From Marinobacter sp. SS13-12 (GTDB taxonomy: Bacteria; Pseudomonadota; Gammaproteobacteria; Pseudomonadales; Oleiphilaceae): a DNA stretch of 64,000 nucleotides. Positions 32,195 to 40,073 of the stretch are shown one piece after another. The notes under the pieces are model-generated. The model saw only the letters and a program-made list of their open reading frames with translations, searched no databases and had not been told where the DNA came from. Both the position numbers and the translations under genes were made by a program. Position 1 is the stretch's first letter. Each line of letters starts with the position of its first letter. The DNA lies in assembly GCF_030227115.1 (NCBI RefSeq), contig NZ_JASSUA010000003.1, forward strand, positions 62,001 to 126,000, in the 5' to 3' direction.

Positions 32195-33612
32195 CAGCCA
32201 AACCATCCGTGTACAAACCAGCCATCCCGCACATCCCGGAATACCCAGGCAAGTTGGCCGCTGGCCAGTTGTGCAATGTAATAATCCCTGTGTACCTGCT
32301 GGCCATCCCACCAGCCACCGCTGATGCGTTCCGGCCCTGAGAACCATAGGAGCGGAGCCTCGGTAAGCGGTTGCGGGCCCTTAAGCAGCCACAACGGGCG
32401 GCGGGGCAACTGGGTGTAATCCGGCAACCGGGTGTTACGCCCGCGCAGCACTTCAGAGGCTGACCAGGCCCGCTCCGGCCGGTGGTCCGCTTGTGGGGAT
32501 AACTGTCGCAGGGCGTTGTCACCAAGCCGCGCCTGCAGACGGCTGATCAGGGTGTGCCAGGCTTCATTCAGGTCCTGTGTTTCACCAAGAAGGTCCTGGC
32601 CAGTAGCCGCTTCCCGCCCCAGAAATCGTTTGACCGACAGCACCAGCGAGATCACCGGCGCTCTCAGCGGATGCTGCTCGAACCGCAAGCGAACCAGGTT
32701 CAGGAAGGCCTCGGCCCGGTGTTCAGGGCCTGAAGTGCGAATCCGCAGGCGGGTAGGTTCCTGGTGCCGATGCCGCAGGATCAGTAACAGGCTGTCGGTA
32801 TCCTGCTGGCGCCAGCACAGGTCTTCCTCCAGTTCAGAGAGGATGCGCTGTAGCGGAAACAGCAGACCCTGGGACTGTTCAATTTCCTGCACAAAGTCTG
32901 CCTGCTGGCGAAAATGGTGGGGTGGCTGCCAGGGTGTTCTGGGATCCGCCCGGTTGCCCTGGATTTTCTGCACATGGGCCAGGGTTTCTGGCGACAAACG
33001 GCGGGCCAGCTCATTGGGTGGTAAGGCAAGGACTTCGCCCAGGGTGTTCAGACCAATCCGTTGCAGCCGGGTACGGGTTTTATCATCAAACTCCGCAGCC
33101 AACAGGGACATCTGCCCCAGCGCTCGCAGAATATGGCCCTTGTCTGCGGTGCATTCACCTTTGCCCGTGCGGGCAATCAGCCGGGCTGCCAATGGCGTAT
33201 GACCGATGGCAACCCAGGCATTCAGCTGGCGTTCGTTCAGCCCCTGTTCCACGGTTTGCCAGACGGCTGCCAGCCCGCCATAAAGCCGCTGCAGGCTGCC
33301 CACTTCTGCCAGCAGGCCATCGGGTGGCACCAGTACGATATGGGCCGCATAGCGGTACAGCCAGCGGGCCTGGTCCTCCAGTATCCGGGCTTCCTGCTGG
33401 TGGTCTGCCCTGACCATGCCCAGCTCCGGCACCAGGCTGATGGCGGTTTTCAGACGCATACCAGCCTGCACACCCTGCGCCCGCGCTTCCGGACAGGCCT
33501 GGATGACCTTCTGGCCGGAACCTTCCACAACGGCCAGCGCCCCCTGGTTTTCACGGGAACGGCGAATATGGTCCAGCAACAGATGAGGGAAGTGCAGGTA
33601 GAGCCAGAGCAT
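32194..33612 (-). CDS. imuB: Y-family polymerase-like protein ImuB
   Basis: Inactive Y-family polymerase relative that links DnaE2 to the beta clamp in the mutasome. 472 residues from ATG 33612 (MLWLYLHFPHLLLDHI), eight bases after imuA. The catalytic acidic positions of active Y-polymerases are replaced: the N-terminal DxD-type motif reads LYLHFP, and the SxDE site reads LLAEVGS. This loss is the hallmark of ImuB. Palm and finger regions, a helix-hairpin-helix (RLQRIGLNTLGEVLALP) and a little-finger region follow. A clamp-binding motif could not be assigned with confidence. Confidence 0.92.
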   Translation of the reverse strand: MLWLYLHFPHLLLDHIRRSRENQGALAVVEGSGQKVIQACPEARAQGVQAGMRLKTAISLVPELGMVRADHQQEARILEDQARWLYRYAAHIVLVPPDGLLAEVGSLQRLYGGLAAVWQTVEQGLNERQLNAWVAIGHTPLAARLIARTGKGECTADKGHILRALGQMSLLAAEFDDKTRTRLQRIGLNTLGEVLALPPNELARRLSPETLAHVQKIQGNRADPRTPWQPPHHFRQQADFVQEIEQSQGLLFPLQRILSELEEDLCWRQQDTDSLLLILRHRHQEPTRLRIRTSGPEHRAEAFLNLVRLRFEQHPLRAPVISLVLSVKRFLGREAATGQDLLGETQDLNEAWHTLISRLQARLGDNALRQLSPQADHRPERAWSASEVLRGRNTRLPDYTQLPRRPLWLLKGPQPLTEAPLLWFSGPERISGGWWDGQQVHRDYYIAQLASGQLAWVFRDVRDGWFVHGWFG

Positions 33613-33620
33613 GATGCGCC

Positions 33621-34310
33621 TTACCCGGCCCGGCCAGACCAGGGGCCCTGAACCACCCGGGGTACTTCCCGGAAAGCCAGATCTGCCCGGTGATCCATTG
33701 CCAGTGAACAACATTGCCCGGGCCAGCTACCGCGGCGTTTCAGCACATTCACCCTGAGATCCTGCTGATCTCCGGGAACCAGTTCCAGGCGCAATGCTGC
33801 CGGGGAATTCTGTTCGGCGTAGCGGCGCTCACGGAACAGTACACACACATTGCTGCCGGCTTCTGCCGCCAGCTGCAGGCGCCGTATCTCCCGCGCGGCC
33901 AGTTTCCCGGGCCAGGCCATTACCAGACCGGTTACCGGAGAGCGCAGGCAGTTTTCCAGCGTCCACAGGAAGTCGCCCTCGTCGTCAGTGTTGATCAGTA
34001 CCACCTGGTCCAGATTGACACCTTCCCGGGCCAGGGCAGGGGCGTAAGGGGTGTGAGGTGGGTTCAGCCAGAACACGGTTTTGCCGCCCCCGGACAACCG
34101 TTGCATCAAGGGCAGCAGCAGGTGCAACTCACCAATGCCGGGTGCATCCAGCAAACACTCGCTCAGCGCCCCCCTGGGCCAGCCAATGCCACCGAGCTGG
34201 TTATCCAGAACCTGGTAACCGGTGGGTTCCGCCGACTGGGTAGTACGGACATGCTGGTGGCCCTGCCAGACACGGGCATCCTGCATCAGCGTGTTCAGAA
34301 TCTCGCTCAT
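33621..34310 (-). CDS. imuA: Translesion synthesis protein ImuA
   Basis: RecA/SulA-like accessory protein of the ImuA-ImuB-DnaE2 mutasome. 229 residues; [23 protein letters not shown] resembles the start of a RecA-fold core but the Walker A lysine motif is not intact, as in other ImuA proteins. First gene of the SOS operon; a LexA box ends 15 bp upstream of its ATG. Confidence 0.9.
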   Translation of the reverse strand: MSEILNTLMQDARVWQGHQHVRTTQSAEPTGYQVLDNQLGGIGWPRGALSECLLDAPGIGELHLLLPLMQRLSGGGKTVFWLNPPHTPYAPALAREGVNLDQVVLINTDDEGDFLWTLENCLRSPVTGLVMAWPGKLAAREIRRLQLAAEAGSNVCVLFRERRYAEQNSPAALRLELVPGDQQDLRVNVLKRRGSWPGQCCSLAMDHRADLAFREVPRVVQGPWSGRAG

Positions 34311-34324
34311 GGAAAACTCTCATA

Positions 34325-34344
34325 TACTGTTTAAATATACAGTA
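34325..34344 (-). promoter_or_regulatory. LexA (SOS) box of imuA-imuB-dnaE2
   Basis: TACTGTTTAAATATACAGTA is a perfect 20-bp palindrome with the CTGT-N8-ACAG consensus. It lies 15 bp before imuA and 91 bp before phhB on the other strand, so it most likely represses the mutasome operon and could also touch the phhB promoter. Confidence 0.93.
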
Positions 34345-34435
34345 TTCTGAAAGACCGATGATTTCAAGCGCCGGGTTGATAATCTGGATGAGGGAACCCA
34401 CGCTTGTAAGACAGCCATCAGCCATGGAGGTTGAG

Positions 34436-34783
34436 ATGAGTGAATTGACGAAACAGAGCTGTGAAGCCTGCAGTGCGGACGCACCCCAGGTGACTGCGGA
34501 CGAGAAACAGGCTTTGGGCAAAGACGTGCCAGAGTGGCAGGTTGTTGAACTGGACGGGGAAGAGCAGCTCCAGCGAGTGTTCAAGCTCAAGAACTTCGCC
34601 CGGGCCCAGGCCTTCACCAACAAGGTGGGCGACCTGGCCGAAGCCGAGAACCACCACCCCGCCATCCTGTTGGAATACGGCAAGGTGACGGTACGCTGGT
34701 GGACCCACAAGATCGGTGGCCTGCACAAAAACGATTACATCATGGCGGCGCGCACCGATGCAGCCTACGAGGAGATGCAGTAA
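34436..34783 (+). CDS. phhB: Pterin-4a-carbinolamine dehydratase
   Basis: Dehydrates 4a-hydroxytetrahydropterin to recycle the cofactor of phenylalanine hydroxylase. 115 residues from ATG 34436, with GGAGG five bases upstream. The family signature is clear: [18 protein letters not shown] with the two active-site His, then [19 protein letters not shown]. No phhA is in the window, so the partner must lie elsewhere. Confidence 0.93.
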   Translation: MSELTKQSCEACSADAPQVTADEKQALGKDVPEWQVVELDGEEQLQRVFKLKNFARAQAFTNKVGDLAEAENHHPAILLEYGKVTVRWWTHKIGGLHKNDYIMAARTDAAYEEMQ

Positions 34784-34805
34784 TTCAACACACCCCTCGG
34801 GAAAG

Positions 34806-35283
34806 CTAGAAGGCATCGTCCACGGGGCTGCGTACCCCGAAGCCGCCCTTGCGCACCACGTGTGTATAGATCTCCGTGGTGCGAATGTCTGCGTGGCCCA
34901 GTAACTTCCGAATGGTCCGGATATCGCCCGGGGCTGAATACTGTTGGTAGTTTTGCGGGTTTGCGAGCGGCTTCGTAATTTAGACCTTCCAGCGGAGTTC
35001 CCAGGAACTCCCGGTAGAGGAAAATCAGCGCATTCAAGGCAACTCGCTGAGTGGCCACACTGGTGTTGGCCTGTAAAACCAAATGTGAGAGAAACGCTTC
35101 AACGTCTGCTGCGCCCATTGTTTCCGGGTGTTTCCGATCATGGAAGCGGATAAAGCGTTTGATCCAGAAGACATAGGTTTTTTCTGTTGCATAGGCAAGG
35201 CCGCGCATACGAATGAAGCCGCGAAGCCTGTCCATGAATCGGCTTGGCTGCGCCGGAATAGCGGGTGGGATGTCCGTATCCAT
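34806..35283 (-). pseudogene. intI: Integron integrase IntI, internally deleted
   Basis: Tyrosine recombinase of a chromosomal integron. From ATG 35283 the N-terminal SAM-like domain is intact for about 117 residues ([50 protein letters not shown]). At about 34930-34945 the sequence jumps, with a phase change, to the C-terminal end [20 protein letters not shown] then [20 protein letters not shown] and stop at 34806. About 160 residues (close to 500 bp), with the first catalytic Arg, the IntI-specific insertion and the HxxR box, are missing; only the LLGH box and the nucleophile Tyr remain. It cannot be active. It is divergent from the cassette array, as usual for integrons. Confidence 0.93.
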
Positions 35284-35359
35284 TATTAACGCCCTGTTAA
35301 AGCGGTGGGTTGAGTGCAAAGGTTTTCTTGCCGTTTCACCGTAGGTTATCGCCAAAATA

Positions 35360-35375
35360 CTGTATAAGTAACCAG
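35360..35375 (-). promoter_or_regulatory. Degenerate LexA-like box upstream of intI
   Basis: CTGTATAAGTAACCAG matches CTGT-N8-ACAG at seven of eight fixed positions, 77 bp upstream of the intI ATG. SOS control of integron integrases through a LexA site in this place is established for other integrons. Since the integrase is broken, drift of the site would cost nothing. Confidence 0.4.
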
Positions 35376-35427
35376 TAGTGTTTTGCGTTTGGAATCGAGT
35401 GCAAGAAAACAAATAATGCGGATCGCC

Positions 35428-35434
35428 GTTGAGC
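35428..35434 (+). other. Candidate attI core site
   Basis: GTTGAGC matches the GTTRRRY recombination core in the stretch between intI and attC-a, where the attI/first-cassette junction should be. GTTGAGT near 35305 also matches, so the choice is tentative. Confidence 0.3.
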
Positions 35435-35447
35435 GCTCTCCTTGCTA

Positions 35448-35511
35448 CCCTCAAGAGCCGGAGCAGACGGTTAAGACCCGGCTTAAACCGCTCTGCTCCG
35501 GCTCTTGAGGG
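35448..35511. repeat. Palindrome in first cassette
   Basis: CCCTCAAGAGCCGGAGCAGA (35448-35467) pairs perfectly with its complement at 35492-35511, and the 24-nt interior pairs further (GGTTAAG/CTTAAACC). The heptamer GCGGATC occurs just outside both ends (35418 and 35515). Confidence 0.85.
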
Positions 35512-35667
35512 AAAGCGGATCAATCAGCGATCGTGGTCGCCTTTGTTCCGTGCCTTCTCGTCTTGGTTGCCCGCGCTGACGATTGGCCTGATACCTTCCC
35601 AGGCTTTTCTTCTGACTGTGGAGTGGTGTGTTATTGAGAGCAGTATGACAGTCTTTCTGGACGTTCC

Positions 35668-35730
35668 GTTTAACAACACGTTGCACGCGACCTGCGCTTC
35701 GCTCCGGCACGTGAACGTATCTCGTTAAAT
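35668..35730 (+). other. attC: Integron attC site a
   Basis: Outer cores GTTTAAC (35668) and GTTAAAT (35724) flank 49 bp in which ACGTTGCACG and CACGTGAACGT pair imperfectly, as in attC hairpins. Shortest of the ten sites, 63 bp. Confidence 0.8.
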
Positions 35731-35986
35731 GCCTGGCTCCGGGGCTTTTTGGTTCGGTATTTGGGTCAGATTTTGCAGTTTTCATCGCGCAGAAAACAGT
35801 CCTCAGTCCGGCAACAGTTTTAGTGGCTAATCGGGTGTTCAGGTCGCGGGGCAATTCGGCGTAAACATCGGTCTGTTTCGGCTCATTCGGTGCTCTGGTT
35901 CCTGGCGCAATGGGTTTAGCCGGTGCAAAGTATCGGGAGTGGGCATTCGGCATTGGGTGCCGTAATAAATTGCCGGGGTTACCGGC

Positions 35987-36088
35987 ATCTAACAAGGCGC
36001 ATCAATTCGCGGCCTGCGGCCGCCGGACGCCCTTTTCGTTGCGGCTGCGCCTCCACTACAAGTGCGCCGTTGTGCGCTGGCGTTAAAT
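35987..36088 (+). other. attC: Integron attC site b
   Basis: Cores ATCTAAC (35987) and GTTAAAT (36082) bound a 102-bp imperfect palindrome rich in GCGGCC/GGCCGC pairs and containing CCGGACGCCC. Confidence 0.9.
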
Positions 36089-36100
36089 GGATTATGAGGC

Positions 36101-36808
36101 ATGGATAAACGTTGGAGTATCTATATTGATATTGAGGGATTTGGTGCGCGCTACGATCAGACCATGGCCGCATTGATTCCTCTTAATGCCTTGATGGAAG
36201 GGATCTACTTGGTAGGCAGTAAAAAATACGATGATGATGTTAATCGTCTTTTTGCTCACCAGTTTGGCGATGGCTTTGTCATTGTTAGCTGTTTCGAAGA
36301 AGAAAAATTGGACCGGGCAACCTCAATTGCGATAGCTTTGATGCGTCATGTACTTGCATCGGGAGGGCTTGCCAAAGCCTCAATATCTGAGGGTGGCTTT
36401 TCTGATATAAAAAGCTGTTACCCAAAGCCAGTTACCGATAATGAACAGGACGGTGTTGTATCCATTGGCGCAGGTTTGATGACTATTATTCCAGTAATGG
36501 GCACAGCGCTAATAAATGCTGTTTCTGTTGATAAAAGGAGTCCTTCAGGATCGCTGCTTACGATAGATTCAACCAACAAAGACCGTATATCTTCCAATTT
36601 CCAATCAAATGGAATAGAAAGTAATCTCCATTCGATTAACTGGCTAATCGGTGAGCACGACCTGGTTAATGAGATCTTGGCCGAATCAGGATTGAAAATT
36701 CAGTCTGAAGAAGAAAGAATAACAACGCTTAGAAAATACATAAAAGATAATAAACTTAAGCCAAGTTGGATAAGGACTACCTGCTTTGAACAGAACATAT
36801 CCATTTAA
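36101..36808 (+). CDS. Cassette protein with class III nucleotide-cyclase-like core
   Basis: A 235-residue cassette gene of unknown function. Near the N-terminus WSIYIDIEGFGARYDQ (residues 5-20) looks like the first metal-Asp strand of class III nucleotide cyclases (D-I-x-G-F), and 47 residues later HQFGDGFVIVS (53-63) matches the G-D turn with the second metal Asp. AKASISEGGFSDI (91-103), about 40 residues on, fits the next core strand and hairpin. No membrane helix, no HAMP or sensor domain. The DNA is visibly more AT-rich than the chromosomal neighbours, and its stop codon lies in attC-c, both typical of a captured cassette. Cyclase activity, its nucleotide and any link to phage defence are inference. 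Confidence 0.55.
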   Translation: MDKRWSIYIDIEGFGARYDQTMAALIPLNALMEGIYLVGSKKYDDDVNRLFAHQFGDGFVIVSCFEEEKLDRATSIAIALMRHVLASGGLAKASISEGGFSDIKSCYPKPVTDNEQDGVVSIGAGLMTIIPVMGTALINAVSVDKRSPSGSLLTIDSTNKDRISSNFQSNGIESNLHSINWLIGEHDLVNEILAESGLKIQSEEERITTLRKYIKDNKLKPSWIRTTCFEQNISI

Positions 36809-36886
36809 CAATCGCAGGCACGGCGACGTCTTTTCCATTGCGGCTTCGCCTCCATTCCAAAGTCGCGCATGCTGCGGGCGTTATAA
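36803..36886 (+). other. attC: Integron attC site c
   Basis: Cores ATTTAAC (36803) and GTTATAA (36880) enclose 70 bp with GCAGGC...GCGGGC-type imperfect pairing. It contains the stop codon of the cyclase-like gene. Confidence 0.9.
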
Positions 36887-36903
36887 GTCAGGAGTAATCT
36901 CCG

Positions 36904-37185
36904 GTGCATGAGCACAGGAATGCAAGCAATCAACTCACGTTTGCCTTCGATAAAATTCCGATGGGCCAATACTCCAAAGTCACCCGCCAGGTGACACAGG
37001 AGTTCAACTTGGCAGCTTGCAGCGATAAGACCAGAGGGCTGGATGAGGTATTCCAGGACTTTGGGCATGGTTCAGCTGTAATAGCCCTTGAGTGGGACAA
37101 TTGGTCGGGTTTTATAGTTTGTGCCAAATGCAAAGAATCTGAGTCGTTGGCGAGGCAAATTGCCGCGTATGTTCAAAACTTATAA
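36904..37185 (+). CDS. Cassette protein of unknown function, 93 residues
   Basis: I do not recognise this protein. It starts at a GTG with GGAG nine bases upstream. A later ATG (MGQYSKVTRQVTQEFNLA) is another possible start. It is soluble and has one pair of Cys close together (VCAKCKESE) near the end, no membrane segment and no catalytic signature. The last codons run into attC-d. Size, isolation between two attC sites and lack of relatives that I can name are typical of integron cassette proteins. Confidence 0.6.
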   Translation: MHEHRNASNQLTFAFDKIPMGQYSKVTRQVTQEFNLAACSDKTRGLDEVFQDFGHGSAVIALEWDNWSGFIVCAKCKESESLARQIAAYVQNL

Positions 37186-37261
37186 CAATGCCATTAAGTC
37201 TGTTCCGGGCCTTCGGCCCTCCACCGGACGCCCTTGTCAGGGCGCCGCTTATGGCTGGCGT
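37180..37261 (+). other. attC: Integron attC site d, interrupted by a group II intron
   Basis: Left core TTATAAC (37180) and a palindromic body (CCGGGCCTTCGGCCC, CACCGGACGCCC) end at GGCGT; the right core is completed by TAAGT at 39103-39107 once the intron is removed (GTTAAGT). Confidence 0.88.
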
Positions 37262-37681
37262 GTGTGCCGGGCATGGCACAGAACTAGGGAGGTGAAAGTC
37301 CTCCTGCCAGGTGTTCGCAGAGCCGAAGGCTAGGAGAAGGGCAAGGGCGTCATCGCGAGGTGGGGTCTGAAGGAAGCCCAATCCAAAGCGGCGGGGCGAC
37401 GAACAGGAACCCGATACGAGGTGTGGTACATCCGGGGCGAGCGGGCACGTGACCGCGAAGCCCTCCTTCTGCGACTGGGATGTGCTTTATAAATCGGGCG
37501 CCCACGCCGTGAAAGCTCTGTGCCTTACCCTGGGAGGTCTGCCACGTGTGGACGGACCCACTGAGAGACGAGCGATCGCCTCTGATCGCGTGGCAGAAAT
37601 CAGCAGAGGGCATAGTAGGTTCGCCCGTGAACCGAAGGCCCGAACAGAGACAGGAGTCGAGAGTCCGTGCAGGGAAACGGG

Positions 37682-39007
37682 ATGGCATCCGCAAAGCAGC
37701 TTTCGCTGCCCCTGGAGTCTCCAGGGGATGAACCCGTTTCCGGAAAGCGGGAGAACTCGCACTCCGTTCAACCCTCACCGTGGATGGCGCGTATATTGAG
37801 CAGGGACAACCTCAATCGCGCCCTGAAACAGGTTCGACGTAACAAGGGAGCGCCGGGCATCGATGGCATGACCGTGGATGAACTGCCGGATTATCTGCGC
37901 CAACACTGGCCGGAGATCCGGCAGCAGTTTCTCCAGCAGACCTACCGACCGAAGCCGGTCCGTCGGGTCACCATTCCCAAAGCCAACGGCGGTTCCCGCC
38001 CTCTGGGCATTCCAACGGTGCTGGATCGCTTCATCCAGCAGGCGATTGCTCAGATCCTACAGCAGAATTGGGACCCCCGCTTTCACCCACACAGCTATGG
38101 CTTCCGCCCGGGGCGCTCTGCGCATCTAGCGGTCCGATACGGACAGCGCTGCGCCCGGGAAGGTCGCGACTGGGTGGTGGATCTGGACCTCGAAGCCTTC
38201 TTTGATCGGGTAAACCATGATCGCCTGATGGCACGACTGAAACGGCACTCGCCGGACAGGCCGCTGCTCAGATTGATCAACCGGTACCTGAAGGCGGGCG
38301 TTCAGATCGACAACCGCACAGCCCCGACACCCGAAGGCGTACCGCAAGGTGGGCCACTGTCTCCGGTGTTGGCGAATGTGGTGCTGGACGAACTGGACTG
38401 GGAGCTGGAGCGGCGTGACCTGCGCTTCGCCCGCTACGCGGATGATTGCCAGATCTACGTGGGCAGTCGCCGTGCTGGTGAGCGGGTAATGGTGAGTCTG
38501 ACGCGCTTTATCGAGGACTCGCTGAGGCTCACAGTGAATACACGAAAGAGCGCGGTAGACCGACCCTGGAAGCGCAGCTTCCTGGGCTTCACCCTCAGCC
38601 GGAAAGGGCAACGCTTGAAGGTGGCTAGCAAAGCCATCACGAAGCTGAAAACCCAGATCCGAATACTGAGCCGCCGAACACGGGGTCACTCACTGGCCCA
38701 GGTGATCGCAGATCTGAAAGAGACCCTGCTTGGTTGGAAAGCGTACTTCGACGCAGCTGAAGTGCTGAGCCCGCTGCGGGACCTGGACAAGTGGATACGG
38801 CGGAGAATGAGAAGTTACGTGTGGAAGCAATGGGGCCGAAGGGGGTATCGTGAGCTGAGAAAGCGGGGTGTCTCGGTCAAACTGGCCTGGAACACCGCGA
38901 AATCGGCCCATGGCCCGTGGCGGCTGAGTCACTCGCCGGCATTACGGCACGCCTTACCGGCCAGGTTGTTCCGGAGCTATGGACTGCCGGAACTGGCAGT
39001 GCGGTAA
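37682..39007 (+). CDS. Group II intron reverse transcriptase/maturase
   Basis: Intron-encoded protein needed for splicing and retrohoming. 441 residues from ATG 37682; a GTG at 37667 would add five. Reverse transcriptase blocks: NKGAPGIDGMTVDELP, RPLGIPTVLDRFIQQAI, HSYGFRPGRSAH, DLDLEAFFDRVNHD, GVPQGGPLSPVLANVVLDEL and the catalytic FARYADDCQIYV. The maturase (X) domain follows, with LLGWKAYFDAAEV and WKQWGRRGYRELRKRG. No HNH endonuclease domain, which fits class C. The frame is intact, so the element may be active. Confidence 0.95.
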   Translation: MASAKQLSLPLESPGDEPVSGKRENSHSVQPSPWMARILSRDNLNRALKQVRRNKGAPGIDGMTVDELPDYLRQHWPEIRQQFLQQTYRPKPVRRVTIPKANGGSRPLGIPTVLDRFIQQAIAQILQQNWDPRFHPHSYGFRPGRSAHLAVRYGQRCAREGRDWVVDLDLEAFFDRVNHDRLMARLKRHSPDRPLLRLINRYLKAGVQIDNRTAPTPEGVPQGGPLSPVLANVVLDELDWELERRDLRFARYADDCQIYVGSRRAGERVMVSLTRFIEDSLRLTVNTRKSAVDRPWKRSFLGFTLSRKGQRLKVASKAITKLKTQIRILSRRTRGHSLAQVIADLKETLLGWKAYFDAAEVLSPLRDLDKWIRRRMRSYVWKQWGRRGYRELRKRGVSVKLAWNTAKSAHGPWRLSHSPALRHALPARLFRSYGLPELAVR

Positions 39008-39028
39008 CGGGTTGAATCAAGTCACTGA

Positions 39029-39062
39029 ATCGCCGTGGTACGTGATCCGTATGCCCGGTGAT
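39029..39062 (+). ncRNA. Group II intron domain V
   Basis: Exactly 34 nt. ATCGCCG pairs with CGGTGAT at the base, and GTACG pairs with CGTAT around the apical loop; the internal bulge separates them. This is the catalytic ribozyme hairpin; domain VI (GGGAGGAGGGGCA...TGCCTCCCTATCCC) follows immediately. Confidence 0.85.
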
Positions 39063-39123
39063 GTGGGAGGAGGGGCATCGTGAGGTGCCTCCCTATCCCG
39101 ATTAAGTGCCAAAGGATTGATCG

Positions 39124-39543
39124 ATGCAAGGTGAATGTCTCTGCGGAAGCGTGAAATTCGAAATTGATGGGGAGATACGGAATCTCTATCAGTGTCACTG
39201 CTCACTGTGCCGCAAAGCCACAGGGGCTGCCGCTAACGCTGCCACATTTGTGCAGGGTTCTAGTTTTCGTTGGGTCTCAGGTCAAAGCGAGATCCGGTCG
39301 TACCAAAAGCCAAGTGGTTTCCGAAGCGATTTTTGCTCAAGTTGTGGGAGTCCGGTTCCAAATAGCCTGCGGGGCACCGAGATGGTTTGGGTTCCAACCG
39401 GTTTGCTCGATGAACTCGCCGTATCGAGGGTTTCTGTTCACCTCCATACAGCATCCGCCGCGCCATGGGAGCAAGAATCCGCTGAGTGCGTTCGATTGGA
39501 GGGCGGCCCTGAGAGCCTGGAATCACTTAACAAATTGTTGTAG
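39124..39543 (+). CDS. GFA family protein (CENP-V/GFA domain)
   Basis: A 139-residue cassette protein with the zinc-binding pattern of the glutathione-dependent formaldehyde-activating (GFA) family: GECLCGSVKFE, HCSLCRKATGAA and DFCSSCGSPV, seven Cys in all at the expected positions. It is intact and begins 17 bp after the restored attC-d. Most GFA proteins in bacteria have no tested substrate, so formaldehyde activity should not be assumed. The final codons lie in attC-e. Confidence 0.88.
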   Translation: MQGECLCGSVKFEIDGEIRNLYQCHCSLCRKATGAAANAATFVQGSSFRWVSGQSEIRSYQKPSGFRSDFCSSCGSPVPNSLRGTEMVWVPTGLLDELAVSRVSVHLHTASAAPWEQESAECVRLEGGPESLESLNKLL

Positions 39544-39619
39544 TACGTTCCGGGCCTCCGGCCCTACACCGGACGCCCATTTCGCTGCGCTACATGCGCG
39601 CATGCTGCAGGCGTTATGT
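39525..39619 (+). other. attC: Integron attC site e
   Basis: Cores ACTTAAC (39525) and GTTATGT (39613) flank a 95-bp palindrome with GTTCCGGGCCTCCGGCCC and CACCGGACGCCC, close in sequence to attC-d. Confidence 0.9.
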
Positions 39620-39654
39620 GGTGAATTCCGAGCATACCAAGGAGATAGGTCTAC

Positions 39655-40050
39655 ATGGATGAAGGACAGGAACCCGCCGTAAAGGAGTTCTTCGACGATT
39701 TTGTCGCGGCATTTTCGAGCTTTGACGGTGATCGTGTGGCCACCAAGTTCAGTCTTCCTTATATGGCTAAAGGGCCGGGCGATTCTTGCAGTGTTTTCGA
39801 CTCACGGTTCCAGTTGGCAGAGTATTTTCAGTCCTACCTGGATGAATATCACTCACAAGGATGCCGTGAATGTCGTTACTAAAACCTTTCTGTAAATTGG
39901 CTTGGTTCTGAATCCGTGGTTGCCTCTGTAACCTGGAATTTGGTGGATGCGTCTGGCGTATCAGTCACCTCATGGTCAGAGTCGTACATGCTGGCCTTTG
40001 CAAACGGTAGTGCCTTAGCTTTTGCTACTGTAGACCACGTGGGGGAATAA
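39655..40050 (+). pseudogene. SnoaL/DUF4440-like cassette gene with in-frame stop
   Basis: An ATG with GGAGAT eight bases upstream opens a 131-codon frame interrupted by one TAA at 39880-39882 (after residue 75). Downstream, the same frame continues without a break as NLSVNWLGSESVVASVTWNL and ends naturally at 40050. Start FFDDFVAAFSSFDGDRVATKF and the YMLAFANGSALAF end look like a nuclear-transport-factor-2-like (SnoaL/DUF4440) fold. One base change in a codon such as AAA or CAA would produce the stop. The upstream half alone lacks half the fold and is unlikely to work. Confidence 0.75.
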
Positions 40051-40073
40051 AATATGTGCTTAGGCGCGGGCTC

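Larger units (their letters stand above)
35435..36081 (+). other. Two leading cassettes without a convincing gene
   Basis: Cassette 1 (about 35435-35724, ending in attC-a) holds a long palindrome and only weak open frames. Cassette 2 (35725-36081, ending in attC-b) has no open frame longer than about 40 codons in cassette orientation before attC-b, apart from a short one running into it. Longer minus-strand frames cross the attC sites and are not credible. Such gene-less cassettes are known in chromosomal integrons and may carry promoters or RNAs. Confidence 0.6.
37262..39102 (+). mobile_element. Group IIC (attC-type) intron
   Basis: An 1841-bp retroelement. The 5' end is GTGTGCC, fitting GUGYG; the 3' end is ...CCCGAT. 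A 34-nt domain V lies at 39029-39062 and a domain VI stem follows. Removing the element restores a continuous attC core GTTAAGT, which fixes the boundaries. The ribozyme 5' region (domains I-IV) spans 37262-37681 and contains no gene. The only protein is the reverse transcriptase/maturase. Group IIC introns of this subtype target integron attC sites. Confidence 0.9.

Noticed and set aside
35483..35995. 170-codon minus-strand frame in the leading cassettes
   Set aside because: It crosses attC-a and the long palindrome and has no recognisable protein features.
39655..40050. Frameshift in the SnoaL-like cassette gene
   Set aside because: The downstream half is in the same frame as the upstream half; only one in-frame stop separates them.
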